From: Vibrio sp. B1FLJ16
Lineage (GTDB): Bacteria; Pseudomonadota; Gammaproteobacteria; Enterobacterales; Vibrionaceae
DNA length: 64,000 bases
Direction of reading: 5' to 3'
Assembly: GCF_905175385.1 (NCBI RefSeq)
Contig: NZ_HG992750.1
Location: 1,488,001 to 1,552,000, forward strand
Both the position numbers and the translations under genes were made by a program. A model generated the notes under the pieces. That model made no database searches and was not told the origin of the DNA. It saw nothing but the letters and a program-made list of their open reading frames with translations. Positions within the stretch are counted from its first letter, which is position 1. Each line of letters starts with the position of its first letter. Positions 44,035 through 54,367 of this stretch are shown one piece after another.

Positions 44035-45420
44035 ATGACAGGGACTCAAACACCACAGTATTTTTTTGCTGAAAAAGCTTGGCTTAATCAGGATTGGCAA
44101 AATAACGTCTTGTTCGAAGTAACAGATGGCGTTTTTACTCGTATCGAATCAGATTCTGAAGCACCAACTAATGCAGTAAAGTTATCTGGGCCAGTGTTGC
44201 CGACGATCGCTAACGTCCACTCGCATGCATTCCAGCGAGTCATGGCTGGCATGGCTGAAGTGTGTTTGAACCCGAACGATAGTTTTTGGAGCTGGCGTGA
44301 TCTGATGTACAAAATTGTACAGAAGCTGTCTCCGGAACAGGCAAATGTAATTGCTACTCAGCTTTATATCGACATGCTCAAAGCCGGCTACACTCAAGTG
44401 GGTGAGTTTCATTATCTTCACCACGATGTGGCAGGTAAGCAATACGCAAATCGTGCCGAAATGTCCCATCAGTTAATTAATGCCGCTGATCGCTCTGGTA
44501 TCGGCTTAACCCTGCTTCCTGTTCTTTACTCTCACTCTGGTTTTGGCGCACAGGCACCAAATGAAGGTCAGGCACGTTTTATCAACTCTTCTCAATCGTA
44601 CTTGGATCTGCAACACCAGTGTGAGCAGGCTTTAACGGGGTCTAAACTGCATAACCTTGGAATCTGCTTCCACTCATTGCGTGCGGTTACCGAGCAGCAA
44701 ATTAATGAAGTGTTGGGTGAACTGAACAAACAGCGTGTTGTGCACATTCATATCTCTGAACAACAGAAAGAAGTCAACGACAGTATCGCCTGGAGCGGTC
44801 AACGCCCGGTTGAGTGGTTACACGACAATATCGGCTTGAATAAGCGCTGGAATTTAATCCATGCTACACATTTAAATGATTACGAACTTAAAGCTATTGC
44901 ACACAGTGGCGCGGTTGTGGGCTTGTGTCCTACCACAGAAGCTAACTTAGGTGATGGCATTTTCCCAGGTGTTGAGTTTGAACGTTTAGGTGGTCGCTGG
45001 AGTATTGGTTCTGACAGCCACGTTAGCCTGTCAATCGTTGAAGAGCTGCGTATTCTGGAATACGGGCAACGCTTACGCGATCAGCAACGCAACCGTCTAT
45101 ACCGTGAGGAGCAAGTCAGCATCGGTGACAACCTGTTTAAGCAGGCACTAATTGGTGGTAATCAATCTTGTGACGTTGAGCTTGGCTTGTCTGTCGGCAG
45201 CCGTGCGGACTTTATGACGCTTGACGACACGCATCCATTTATTGGCGCAAGCGAATCCAAAGATATGCTGAACCGCTGGCTATTTGCATGTAGCGAAAAC
45301 GTAGTTAAAGACGTATTTGTTGCAGGTAAGCAAGTGATCGAAGACGGCCGTCATGAGCTGGAGTTAGTTAGCCGAAGCGAGTTTGCCCAGGTGATTAAGA
45401 AGGTGATTTACGATGCTTAA
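44035..45420 (+). CDS. hutF: formimidoylglutamate deiminase
   Basis: A 461-residue amidohydrolase-superfamily enzyme that converts N-formimino-L-glutamate to N-formylglutamate and ammonia. Metal-site motifs: ANVHSHAFQRVMAG, EFHYLHHDV, RVVHIHISEQQKEV, LIHATHLND and SIGSDSHVSLSIVEELR. These fit HutF better than imidazolonepropionase. It feeds HutG directly. It overlaps hutD by 8 bases. Confidence 0.93.
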   Translation: MTGTQTPQYFFAEKAWLNQDWQNNVLFEVTDGVFTRIESDSEAPTNAVKLSGPVLPTIANVHSHAFQRVMAGMAEVCLNPNDSFWSWRDLMYKIVQKLSPEQANVIATQLYIDMLKAGYTQVGEFHYLHHDVAGKQYANRAEMSHQLINAADRSGIGLTLLPVLYSHSGFGAQAPNEGQARFINSSQSYLDLQHQCEQALTGSKLHNLGICFHSLRAVTEQQINEVLGELNKQRVVHIHISEQQKEVNDSIAWSGQRPVEWLHDNIGLNKRWNLIHATHLNDYELKAIAHSGAVVGLCPTTEANLGDGIFPGVEFERLGGRWSIGSDSHVSLSIVEELRILEYGQRLRDQQRNRLYREEQVSIGDNLFKQALIGGNQSCDVELGLSVGSRADFMTLDDTHPFIGASESKDMLNRWLFACSENVVKDVFVAGKQVIEDGRHELELVSRSEFAQVIKKVIYDA

Positions 45421-46009
45421 TCACACCGACTTATACAGCATCATCCCTCAATCTGATTATCTGCGCATGCCGTGGAAGAACGGGTTAGGTGAAACGTTAG
45501 AAATTGCCGTACATCGTGAAAAAGATGAAGTGCAGTACCGGGTGAGCCAGGCTGCGGTAGTAGAAGACGGTGTTTTTTCTGATTTCAGCGGACTGCACCG
45601 TACCCTTGTTTTACTGCAAGGTAACGGAATGCTGTTGACTCATCGAAACGGTGCTAAGACGTACAGCCACGATCTGCAACAGCCGCTAGCTATTGCCAAC
45701 TTTGCTGGCGGTGATGTTACCCATGCATCTCTATCTAACGGAAAGATTGAAGATCTCAATATCATGGTGAGAGAAGGCAAAGTAACATCAACTGTTGAAG
45801 CTGTCTTTTCTCCGGATTCATTTTCGGTTGAGCACTTAGATAAGACTTTGTTCAGTGCATTCTACGCCAATAGTGATTGCATATTGGCTCTGGAATCACA
45901 ATCAGAGTCTCTAGAAGTACGTGTGAGAAGCCAGGACACTCTACGCTTCCACGAATCACTGAAAGCGACCTTGCTTGAAGGTATGGGCGTAAGCATCAGC
46001 ATTGAGTAA
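45413..46009 (+). CDS. hutD: HutD family protein
   Basis: A 198-residue cupin-like protein (LRMPWKNGLGETLEIAVHRE...YRVSQAAVVEDGVFSDFSGLHRTLVLLQGNGMLLTH) that matches the HutD family. In Pseudomonas hutD protects against over-induction of the hut genes. It is translationally coupled to hutF by an 8-base overlap. Confidence 0.9.
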   Translation: MLNHTDLYSIIPQSDYLRMPWKNGLGETLEIAVHREKDEVQYRVSQAAVVEDGVFSDFSGLHRTLVLLQGNGMLLTHRNGAKTYSHDLQQPLAIANFAGGDVTHASLSNGKIEDLNIMVREGKVTSTVEAVFSPDSFSVEHLDKTLFSAFYANSDCILALESQSESLEVRVRSQDTLRFHESLKATLLEGMGVSISIE

Positions 46010-46332
46010 ATATTGATCTGAACATTTATACCAGGGCACATTCTTACTTTTAGTCTACCTGTGAGGTTAATTAGTATGTGTGCCCTATCTATCCTACTGG
46101 CCGCTAATCAGCTACCGCCACTAGATTAATATTTCATACCATCCCTCTCATACCTTCCAACAGTAAATACGCTTTGTCCTTATAGGTTTATAGAAGCAAT
46201 AATCTGCTCCCCAAGTCCACTCCTACCAATACCCACAAAGATTACCCGTATTTCCGACTAAATTACTCAGGTATAATTTTGGCCGCTAAAATTTAAAGGT
46301 CATCGACCACCTGTTTTAATGAAGGAAATCTC
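46010..46332. other. intergenic region before trhO
   Basis: About 320 bases without a gene. A TATAAT hexamer at 46272-46277 is a possible -10 of the trhO promoter, but the matching -35 is poor. Confidence 0.35.
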
Positions 46333-47313
46333 ATGAGTCAGTATGTTGTCTGCGCGCTGTACAAGTTTGTGGAACTCGGTAACTATAAAGAACTACGTGA
46401 ACCATTGCTTGAGCTGATGGAAAACAACCAAATTCGCGGCACACTACTGCTGGCTAATGAAGGTATTAACGGCACCGTTGCTGCTAAGCGCGCTGGTATT
46501 GATACGTTGCTTGCGTGGCTAAACAAAGAGCCGCGTCTTGCTGGCACCGTTTACAAAGAATCATTTGCAGAGACTCAACCGTTCAACCGCACGAAAGTGA
46601 AGCTCAAAAAAGAGATTGTAACTTTGGGCGTAGAAGGTATCGATCCTCGCCACGTAGTGGGTACTTACGTTAAACCAAAAGACTGGAACGACCTGATTGC
46701 TGATCCGGAAGTATTTGTCGTCGATACACGTAATGATTACGAAATTGAGATCGGCACGTTTAAAGGCGCAGTAAACCCGCAAACTGATACATTCCGTGAG
46801 TTTCCAGACTATGTAAAAGAGAACATGGATCCGGGAAAACACAAGAAAGTAGCGATGTTCTGTACCGGTGGTATCCGCTGTGAAAAGTCGACTGCTTACA
46901 TGAAAGAACAAGGCTTTGATGAGGTCTATCACCTTGAAGGCGGTATCTTGAAGTATCTGGAAGAAGTACCACAAGAAGAGAGTTTGTGGGAAGGTGATTG
47001 CTATGTATTTGACGGCCGTGTAGCGGTAAACCACCAGTTGGAAAAAGCAGACTACGACTTGTGTAACGCTTGTCGCCTGCCAATCACAGAAGAAGACAAA
47101 CAGTCAGAACTTTATGAGCAAGGCGTAAGCTGCCCTAAATGTCACGGTACTCATTCAGAAGAGCAAATCACCCGCTTCCGTGAGCGTGAAAAGCAGATTG
47201 AATTAGCAGAACAGCGTGGTGAACAGCACGTTGGTGGTGAAAGTGCGAAACAGCGTGAACAACGTCGAGCTGCAAAGATTGCCCAAAAAGAAGCACAGCG
47301 CAAACAAGTCTAA
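46333..47313 (+). CDS. trhO: tRNA uridine(34) hydroxylase TrhO (rhodanese family)
   Basis: A 326-residue enzyme (formerly YceA) that makes 5-hydroxyuridine at the wobble position of tRNA. N-terminal acylphosphatase-like domain ([16 protein letters not shown]), a rhodanese domain with the active-site loop [10 protein letters not shown], and a C-terminal cysteine cluster (CNACRLP...CPKCHG) for a zinc ribbon. Length and motifs are normal. Confidence 0.93.
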   Translation: MSQYVVCALYKFVELGNYKELREPLLELMENNQIRGTLLLANEGINGTVAAKRAGIDTLLAWLNKEPRLAGTVYKESFAETQPFNRTKVKLKKEIVTLGVEGIDPRHVVGTYVKPKDWNDLIADPEVFVVDTRNDYEIEIGTFKGAVNPQTDTFREFPDYVKENMDPGKHKKVAMFCTGGIRCEKSTAYMKEQGFDEVYHLEGGILKYLEEVPQEESLWEGDCYVFDGRVAVNHQLEKADYDLCNACRLPITEEDKQSELYEQGVSCPKCHGTHSEEQITRFREREKQIELAEQRGEQHVGGESAKQREQRRAAKIAQKEAQRKQV

Positions 47314-47450
47314 GTAGACTGACCTCAGATTAAGTATTCTAAGCGAGCCATTAATGTGGCTCGCCTTCTCAAGGCTAACTCATTCTCTACTAACGCACAC
47401 GCTGTCTAACTTTAAATAAGTAATAAAGCATTATCAGTTCTAAAAAGGTT

Positions 47451-48324
47451 CTAGACACAGAAGTGACAGTTCTCTCTGTCCAGTCCATGAACGCCAGCGA
47501 GATTTTTCAGGTGCGTTCTTCCCTCGTTAAGCCCCATTTCATATCCTTCAAGCAGTACCGACTGACGCATTGATAAACGCTGAACGTGGAAGTTCTCCGG
47601 CGGTGCAATAACGCGGATACGTGCATCTTCTGGCGGGTTGCGAATAAATTCTAAAGACTCATTGTAGTTTTCAGACCGGCGCAGCATGGCTTCGACCATT
47701 TTGGGATGATCAGCAAACAGCTTTTTAGTCAGCCACGTAGTTTTAACTGGCTTCTTCGAATAATTCAGCGGATGTGACAACACAACCGTAATATCTCGCG
47801 CACCTCGGCGGTAAGCTTCTCTTACCGGGATGGAATCTGCGACGCCACCATCGGTATAGCAGCCGCCAGAAAAACATGGGGTATGTTTGTACGCGATTGG
47901 TAAAGCAGTAGTTGCTTCAAGTGCCTGATGGAAATTAGCGCGGTTCACGCGGTAATAATCAGCTTTACCCGTATCTACATTGGTCGTGGTCGCGAAGAAA
48001 GGAATCCCTTCAAACAGTTTTTTTTTCATTGACAGGATACAAGCGATTAGACTCTTCAAAGAGCCATTTTACATCAATCAGATCGCCACCTTTAATAAAA
48101 CGAGTCGGGTCGAAAAAGCGTTTGCAGGTCGCTAGCTTGGTGATGATGTTAATACTGCGATGCGGGTAATCGGTTAGGTAGCCAATCAAATTTGATGCGC
48201 CAGCTGACACACCGATAGCAAAATCGAATGGTTTGTAATTTTGCTCCATGAATGCGTCCAATACTCCGCTAGCAAAGACGCCGCGCATCGCGCCACCTTC
48301 AACAACAATTGCTTTTTTGACCAT
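47451..48324 (-). pseudogene. patatin-like phospholipase (YjjU type), frameshifted at an A9 run
   Basis: The gene would encode about 290 residues. The N-terminal part has the oxyanion motif EGGAMRG and nucleophile elbow GVSAGAS (GxSxG), then FFDPTRFIKGGDLIDVKWLFEE as in E. coli YjjU. The C-terminal part has the catalytic DGG (CYTDGGVADSIPV). The frame breaks at nine consecutive A on the coding strand (48018-48026): with nine A the product ends KKTV, with eight it continues KKLFEGIPFF. So it is a one-base insertion, a sequencing error, or a slippery site. Start ATG at 48324 after GGGGAGG. Confidence 0.85.
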
Positions 48325-48416
48325 GTTTCCTCCCCAATACTTTATCTTCAAAATAATATTGAAATTAAAGCAGCAGAAACAATCGGTTATTCTTATTATT
48401 TAGATAGGTGATTCCT

Positions 48417-48436
48417 ATACCCAATCCAAATAAATA
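48417..48436. repeat. degenerate end of the TATACCC repeat family
   Basis: TATACCCAATCCAAATAA resembles the first half of the terminal repeat of the element at 27408. It lies just downstream of the MarC gene. Low confidence because only the first part matches. Confidence 0.35.
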
Positions 48437-48444
48437 ATAGACGA

Positions 48445-49086
48445 TTATGAGAAAACGCTCTTATAGGCTTCCGCAGCGCCATCAATCAGCATTTGGGTAC
48501 CGATCACAGCTAATATCAGACCCATCATTTTGGTCACAACATTGAGAGCGCTAGGGCCAACGGCTTTAACTAATTTATCGCCAAACAGAAACAGGATGTA
48601 CGTGATAATACACAGCACAGCAAACGAGATAATAGTTATGATGGTCTGATCAAAGCCTCCTGCCGTAGCAAAGTTCATTGCGGTTGCAATAGTGCCAGGC
48701 CCGGCCAAAATCGGGGTCGCCAGCGGTGATACAGCTATGCTTAAAGCCGCCTGCTGCTGCGCCGGTGAGTATGCTTTTTCTTTGGTTTTTTGATGGGTCG
48801 TATCCCCCTGAAGCATGTTATAGCCAATAAGGAAGACCAGTATCCCGCCAGTAATACGCAGCGCATAAAGCGTGATACCGAACAAATCGAATATCAATTT
48901 GCCCGCAATGGAAAACAGAGCAACAATAATAAAAGCAATAAATACCGAGCGCAGCGCTATAGAACGAACCGTCTCTTTATCTTCATCTGCCGTTAAGCTT
49001 AAAAATATCGGGATGTTCGCTAGCGGGTTCATGATGGCGAAAAAGCCCATAAACACCGTTACCGTGTGAACGATCAATTCCTTCAT
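48445..49086 (-). CDS. MarC family (NAAT) membrane protein
   Basis: A 213-residue inner-membrane protein with six hydrophobic segments and the family motifs FFAIMNPLANIPIFLSLT and AVSPLATPILAGPGTIATAMNFA. It is closest in layout to YhgN/YchE-type MarC proteins, whose substrates are not established. Monocistronic. Confidence 0.9.
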   Translation of the reverse strand: MKELIVHTVTVFMGFFAIMNPLANIPIFLSLTADEDKETVRSIALRSVFIAFIIVALFSIAGKLIFDLFGITLYALRITGGILVFLIGYNMLQGDTTHQKTKEKAYSPAQQQAALSIAVSPLATPILAGPGTIATAMNFATAGGFDQTIITIISFAVLCIITYILFLFGDKLVKAVGPSALNVVTKMMGLILAVIGTQMLIDGAAEAYKSVFS

Positions 49087-49272
49087 ATTTGCATCGCATG
49101 TAATTTATTGATTTTATATCAGTATATATCGTCAATTCTGGGGATGCTTTGTACCTGCTATCCCAGACACAAACTTATGCGCTAAGGCACACTTTTTCTC
49201 GCGTAACAGTTTACCCAATAAATAAATGCCGATAAGGTAAGACTGAACAATAACAAAGGATGTTAATTCATC

Positions 49273-49995
49273 ATGAACAACACCATTGAAACGATATTAA
49301 GTCACCGCTCGATTCGAAAATTCAGCTCACAACCAATAGCAAAAGAACAACTCGATACCATTATTCAGGCAGGCCTGGCCGCCTCCTCTTCTAGTATGTT
49401 GCAAGTGGTCTCTATTATCCGAGTTACTGACCCTGAAAAGCGTGCACAACTTGCTCAATACGCTGGTAACCAAGCTTACGTTGCAAGTGCTGCAGAATTT
49501 TTAGTGTTCTGTATTGATTATCAGCGTCACGCAACAATAAACCCAAACATACAAGCAGATTTCACAGAGCTGACGCTTATTGGTGCGGTAGATTCCGGTA
49601 TCATGGCGCAAAACTGTTTGTTGGCGGCCGAATCAATGGGGCTCGGTGGCGTCTACATTGGTGGTTTGAGAAACAATGCTCAGCAAGTTGATGAGTTGCT
49701 CGGATTACCGAAAAATACTGCCATTTTGTTTGGTATGTGTCTGGGTCATCCGGAGCAAAGCCCGGAAATTAAACCCCGTCTACCAGCGAAAGTGATCGTA
49801 CACGAAAATCAGTACCAGCCTTTAAATGTGGCAGATATCGATACTTACGATCAAACCATGCACGATTACTACGCTAGCCGTTCAAGTAACCAGAAACAAA
49901 GTACCTGGTCACAAGAAGTCACGACGAAGCTTGCCGGGGAATCGCGCCCGCATATTTTGCCGTATCTGAATAAAAAAGGGCTGGCAAAGCGCTAG
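49273..49995 (+). CDS. nfsA: oxygen-insensitive NADPH nitroreductase (NfsA type)
   Basis: A 240-residue FMN enzyme that reduces nitroaromatics, quinones or chromate by two electrons using NADPH. N-terminus ETILSHRSIRKFSSQPI with the FMN-binding HRS-R, then AASSSSMLQVVSIIRV, LAAESMGLGGVYIGGLRNN and the C-terminal SWSQ-like block (STWSQEVTTKLAGESRPHILPYLNKKGLAKR). Length matches E. coli NfsA. A terminator follows at 50016. Confidence 0.9.
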   Translation: MNNTIETILSHRSIRKFSSQPIAKEQLDTIIQAGLAASSSSMLQVVSIIRVTDPEKRAQLAQYAGNQAYVASAAEFLVFCIDYQRHATINPNIQADFTELTLIGAVDSGIMAQNCLLAAESMGLGGVYIGGLRNNAQQVDELLGLPKNTAILFGMCLGHPEQSPEIKPRLPAKVIVHENQYQPLNVADIDTYDQTMHDYYASRSSNQKQSTWSQEVTTKLAGESRPHILPYLNKKGLAKR

Positions 49996-50015
49996 TCACC
50001 GTGCTCTGCATTTTG

Positions 50016-50041
50016 AAAGTCTCTTGCTAGCGAGGGACTTT
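50016..50041 (+). terminator. terminator after the nitroreductase
   Basis: An 11-bp stem (50016-50026 with 50031-50041, two G-T wobbles) with a CTAG loop and a short T run. Confidence 0.7.
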
Positions 50042-50042
50042 T

Positions 50043-50470
50043 AGCAATATTGGCGAAATGCTCCACTGAAGAAACCGCATTTAGTTGACGTGCTCTGACA
50101 AGATAATTTCGGACAGCTTCCGACTCAAAAAATAATAATTGACAAAAATATTACAAAAAAATGTGTTTTCCATCACACAAATGAAACGAATTTCCCTTCC
50201 AGTCACCTTACCAGTCGGCTTACCCTTCGTAACTAACGATACAATTAACAATAAAAACAATAAATTAAGAACAAAGCATTGAAATTTCCTAACAACTTTC
50301 CTGACCAAGCACTCTATTGCCCCTTTCATCAATATTCTTTAAAGTACGCTCCGAAAATGTGATCTTGAGTCCATTAATATAACCATAAATATACAAGTAG
50401 TAGCGTTGATAGGCCTAAAACCTTCTGTCAGTTTTAACGCCATCATGTTGATAATTTTTACGTTTGGAAA
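50043..50470. other. AT-rich promoter region of the wza operon
   Basis: About 430 AT-rich bases before wza. A - strand frame from 50332 to 50081 looks like chance coding in low-complexity sequence. I see no JUMPstart/ops element. Confidence 0.35.
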
Positions 50471-51601
50471 ATGGATGCCATGCTATTTAATCAACTTAAG
50501 TTAGCTAGTGTTGTTATATCGTCTCTCGTTGTAACTGGCTGTACTCTTCCCGGAAGCCATCTTCCGCTGAGCAATAAAAGCATTACTTCGGTACAAAATG
50601 ATACCACTCAAAAAGACTTCACTGTTTATCCATTGACTCTCGAACGTGTCTCTGAACTGAAATCCTTTGAAAGTCCAACAAAATCAAATCCAGAGTTGGA
50701 TCGCAGGCTTGCCGCTTATGAGTACGAAGTCGGCCCCGGCGACATCCTTAATATAACTATCTGGGATCACCCAGAGTTAACAATCCCTGCAGGCTCTTAC
50801 CGTAGCTCCGAAGAAGCGGGCAACTGGGTTCACGCCGATGGCACCATATTTTATCCATACATCGGTATCGTAGAGGTTGCTGGGAAAAATGTTCGTCAAA
50901 TTCGTACTGAGATTTCGAAGCGACTAACGAAATATATAGAAAGCCCACAAGTGGATGTGAGTGTTGCGGCATTTCGTTCTAAAAAGTCTTACATTACCGG
51001 TGAAGTTAGCCGGCCTGGTCAGCAAGCCATCAGCAATATTCCTCTAACTCTGCTAGACGCGATCAATAACGCTGGAGGCCTTGCGGAAAACGCTGACTGG
51101 CGCAACGCCACACTGACACGCAACGGATACGTCGAATACGTTTCCCTTTATGCATTAATGCAGCAGGGAGACTTAACTCAAAACCGTTTGTTAGAGCCTG
51201 GTGATATTGTTCATGTGCCACGTAATGACGCCCAGAAAGTGTTTGTTTTGGGAGAAGTGAACGATCCCAAACTGCTCAAAATAGACCGGGCGGGCATGAC
51301 TTTAACAGAAGCATTAAGCAGCGTCGGAGGCATTAATCAACTTTCAGCTGACGCTACAGGTGTATTCGTAATTAGAAAGTCTTCTATTGAGGAAGAACTA
51401 GCCAATATTTACCAGCTTGATATATCAGACGCTTCGGCATTAGTCATTGGTACTGAATTTGAGTTAAATCCGTATGACATAGTCTACGTCACTACCGCGC
51501 CAATCAGCCGCTGGAACCGTGTGATAGCGCAATTAGTACCGACAATTTCTGGTTTCAATGAATTAACCGAAGGCATGCTACGCGTCAGGAATTGGCCGTA
51601 A
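50471..51601 (+). CDS. wza: polysaccharide export outer-membrane lipoprotein Wza
   Basis: A 376-residue lipoprotein forming the outer-membrane exit for capsule or exopolysaccharide. Lipobox VTGC near residue 24. The polysaccharide export motif is [25 protein letters not shown], followed by SLBB repeats ([16 protein letters not shown]...[10 protein letters not shown] and [33 protein letters not shown]). The end ([15 protein letters not shown]) fits the Wza membrane helix. A second ATG at 50480 is a possible start. First gene of a three-gene operon. Confidence 0.92.
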   Translation: MDAMLFNQLKLASVVISSLVVTGCTLPGSHLPLSNKSITSVQNDTTQKDFTVYPLTLERVSELKSFESPTKSNPELDRRLAAYEYEVGPGDILNITIWDHPELTIPAGSYRSSEEAGNWVHADGTIFYPYIGIVEVAGKNVRQIRTEISKRLTKYIESPQVDVSVAAFRSKKSYITGEVSRPGQQAISNIPLTLLDAINNAGGLAENADWRNATLTRNGYVEYVSLYALMQQGDLTQNRLLEPGDIVHVPRNDAQKVFVLGEVNDPKLLKIDRAGMTLTEALSSVGGINQLSADATGVFVIRKSSIEEELANIYQLDISDASALVIGTEFELNPYDIVYVTTAPISRWNRVIAQLVPTISGFNELTEGMLRVRNWP

Positions 51602-51699
51602 TCCCTGTTTATTTAAGAGGCTCATTAAAGTAAAGGTATCAATCAGCGAGAGTCTCTTTTTTCTTAATATTCGTTATTGGTAAGGAACACTATACTATA

Positions 51700-52140
51700 A
51701 TGTTTTCTAATATTCTTGTTGTCTGTGTTGGCAATATCTGTCGTTCACCTAGCGGTGCAAAGTTGCTACAAAGTTTATTGCCCAATAAAACAATTACCTC
51801 AGCAGGGCTGGCTGTCGACAAAAGCAAGCTAACTGGAAAAGCGGCTGACGCAACTGCGACGACCGTTGCGCTTGAAAATGGAATCAGCTTGGAAGGACAC
51901 CAAGCACAACAACTTACCCCTGAAATGTGTATGCAACATGACCTCATCCTGGTTATGGAGCAAGGACACATTGAAGCCCTTACCCAAATTGCGCCTGAAG
52001 CAAGAGGCAAAACCATGCTCTTTGGACACTGGCTTAACTCAAATAGCATTCCTGATCCTTACCGACAAAGCCGAGAAGCTTTCGAGCACTCATACAGCCT
52101 GATAAAAGAGGCAGCTCAGTCATGGGCTAACAAGCTCTAA
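51700..52140 (+). CDS. wzb: low-molecular-weight protein tyrosine phosphatase Wzb
   Basis: A 146-residue phosphatase with the P-loop CVGNICRSP near the N-terminus and the general-acid DPY motif (SIPDPYRQSREAFEHSY). It dephosphorylates the tyrosine cluster of Wzc. It lies 98 bases after wza and 26 before wzc. Confidence 0.93.
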   Translation: MFSNILVVCVGNICRSPSGAKLLQSLLPNKTITSAGLAVDKSKLTGKAADATATTVALENGISLEGHQAQQLTPEMCMQHDLILVMEQGHIEALTQIAPEARGKTMLFGHWLNSNSIPDPYRQSREAFEHSYSLIKEAAQSWANKL

Positions 52141-52166
52141 CGATTAACAATTGGCAATATAAAATA

Positions 52167-54317
52167 ATGGCTAACCAAATCATTCAATCTACGCAACCTG
52201 CTGAAGATGAGATAGACCTAAGCAAACTGTTTGGCATCATGATTGATGCCAAATGGTTCATCATTGGTGTCACACTATTTTTTTCAGTTTTCGGCATTGC
52301 CTTCGCCTTACTATCTACTCCTATTTACAAAGCCGATGCTCTGATTCAAATCGAGAAAAAAAGCTCCGGTGGCGTCTCATCGATTGTTGGTGATATGGGA
52401 GAGCTATTCGCGGCAGAATCTTCGACAACTACTGAAATTGAGATTCTGAAATCGCGGATGATCTTGGGAGACACCGTCGATGAGTTCAACTTAACAACCC
52501 TTGCCTCACCTGATTACTTCCCTTTGGTTGGTAAAGGCCTTGCTCGTATCAACAACAGCGAAAACTATATTTCTGTTGATACTTTCGAGATACCGCGTAC
52601 AGCTAGAGGGGTATCACACAAGCTCATCACGACCGACTCCGAAAAAGGTCAATTTGCGCTTACTGTTGAAGATAAAATTGTTCTCTCTGGTAGCACAGGT
52701 GAGCTGATTGAAATGAACGGTTATCGTATCAAAGTCTCTGAACTCATTTCAGGCAATGACGATAGCTTTACACTCAATAAGATAAGCAGACTTGATGCCA
52801 TTGATAGATTGGAGTCGCAACTTTCCATCTCAGAGAAAGGTAGCCAAACTGGTATAGTTTTACTCAGTATCGAAGGTGAATACCCTGAGCGAAACCAAGC
52901 CATCTTAAACAGTGTGGTTCAAAGCTATTTTTTACAGAATGTAAAAAGAAACTCTGCTGAAGCTGAGAAAAGCCTGACATTTTTGAAGAGCCACCTGCCT
53001 GAAATAAAAGAAAAACTAAATGGCTCCGAAGATGTCCTAAATCACTTTAGGCAAGAGAACGAATCTATCGACCTAAACTTAGAAGCTCAATCGACGCTTA
53101 AAGTAATGGTCGCATTGGAAGCTCAGCTTAACGAACTTGCCTTTAAAGAGAGTGAAGTTAGCCAAAAGTTTACTCAAGACCACCCAGCCTACAAATCTTT
53201 ACTGGATAAGCGTAAAACCCTGCTCCTAGAAAAAGAGCGGTTAAACAAACAAGTTCAAAAACTGCCTAAAACTCAACGAGAAGTACTACGTATGACTCGT
53301 GATGTAGAAGTAAACCAACAAATCTATATTCAGCTTTTAAATAAGGTGCAGGAGCTGAACATCATCAAAGCAGGAACTGTTGGTAACGTCCGTATTATTG
53401 ACAGCGCACAGTCTTACTCTGCAGCAGTCAAACCCAAGAAGTCTTTCATCGTGGTTCTCGCAACCCTTTTAGGAGGAATGGTGTCGGTTGCACTTGTCTT
53501 GATCCGTTCGGCTTTCCATCGCGGCGTCACATCCGCAGAAGAAATTGAGCAACTTGGTCTGCCTGTTTACGCTAGCGTGCCGCAGTCCGCAGAGCAGCTG
53601 GAATTCACGAAAAAGTTGAACCGCATTAAAGGTGCCAACGATAAGCCATTACTTCTCGCTGAGGCAAACCCTGCAGATTTATCTATCGAGGCTCTTCGCG
53701 GGCTACGAACCAGTTTACATTTTGCAATGATGGAAGCGAAAAATAACGTCCTGATGATATCAGGCCCCGCCCCATCACTGGGCAAGAGTTTTGTTTCTAC
53801 AAACTTCGCAGCTGTGGCCGCTAAAACGGGCCAAAAGGTACTGCTTGTTGATGCAGATATGCGTAAAGGCTATCTACAGAAAAGTCTGGGGTTACGTTGG
53901 GACAATGGTCTTTCTGAACTTCTCAGCGGCAAGATCTCGTCCAGTGATGCGATCAAAACAACCAGTATAGAAAATTTAGATGTGGTCACTCGAGGTCAGG
54001 TACCACCAAACCCATCAGAGCTGCTTATGCATCCTAGATTCAAGAACTTTGTTGATAAAGTCTCTGCTGAGTATGATTTAGTCATAATCGATACACCACC
54101 AGTTCTTGCCGTTACTGATCCAACAATTGTGGGAGCGATAGCCGGCACAACCTTAATGGTGACTCGATTCGAGCAAACTACATTGAAGGAAATCAACATT
54201 GCCCATAACCGCTTCGAACAAGCGGGGGTTGAAGTTAAAGGTGTCCTACTCAACGCCATTGAGAAGAAAGCATCCAACGCATATGGATACTACAATTATT
54301 CTTATACAAATGAATAG
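52167..54317 (+). CDS. wzc: tyrosine autokinase and chain-length regulator Wzc
   Basis: A 716-residue protein with an N-terminal Wzz domain between two membrane helices (KWFIIGVTLFFSVFGIAFALL near residue 30 and PKKSFIVVLATLLGGMVSVALVLI near 430), a long coiled-coil periplasmic part, and a C-terminal BY-kinase. Walker A is PSLGKSF (about 534-540), Walker A' LLVDADMRKG, Walker B LVIIDTPP. The terminal tyrosine cluster is YGYYNYSY. It controls polymer length and export with Wza and Wzb. Confidence 0.93.
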   Translation: MANQIIQSTQPAEDEIDLSKLFGIMIDAKWFIIGVTLFFSVFGIAFALLSTPIYKADALIQIEKKSSGGVSSIVGDMGELFAAESSTTTEIEILKSRMILGDTVDEFNLTTLASPDYFPLVGKGLARINNSENYISVDTFEIPRTARGVSHKLITTDSEKGQFALTVEDKIVLSGSTGELIEMNGYRIKVSELISGNDDSFTLNKISRLDAIDRLESQLSISEKGSQTGIVLLSIEGEYPERNQAILNSVVQSYFLQNVKRNSAEAEKSLTFLKSHLPEIKEKLNGSEDVLNHFRQENESIDLNLEAQSTLKVMVALEAQLNELAFKESEVSQKFTQDHPAYKSLLDKRKTLLLEKERLNKQVQKLPKTQREVLRMTRDVEVNQQIYIQLLNKVQELNIIKAGTVGNVRIIDSAQSYSAAVKPKKSFIVVLATLLGGMVSVALVLIRSAFHRGVTSAEEIEQLGLPVYASVPQSAEQLEFTKKLNRIKGANDKPLLLAEANPADLSIEALRGLRTSLHFAMMEAKNNVLMISGPAPSLGKSFVSTNFAAVAAKTGQKVLLVDADMRKGYLQKSLGLRWDNGLSELLSGKISSSDAIKTTSIENLDVVTRGQVPPNPSELLMHPRFKNFVDKVSAEYDLVIIDTPPVLAVTDPTIVGAIAGTTLMVTRFEQTTLKEINIAHNRFEQAGVEVKGVLLNAIEKKASNAYGYYNYSYTNE

Positions 54318-54338
54318 GACGTAACCTAAAATAACTCG

Positions 54339-54367
54339 AAGCCCCCGCTACGTTTAGCGGGGGGCTT
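54339..54367 (+). terminator. terminator closing the wza-wzb-wzc operon
   Basis: AAGCCCCCGCTA (54339-54350) pairs with TAGCGGGGGGCTT (54355-54367) with one bulged G, 22 bases after the wzc stop. Confidence 0.9.

Noticed and set aside
50081..50332. 83-residue - strand reading frame before wza
   Set aside because: Biased low-complexity composition in an AT-rich promoter region, no SD, no recognisable domain.
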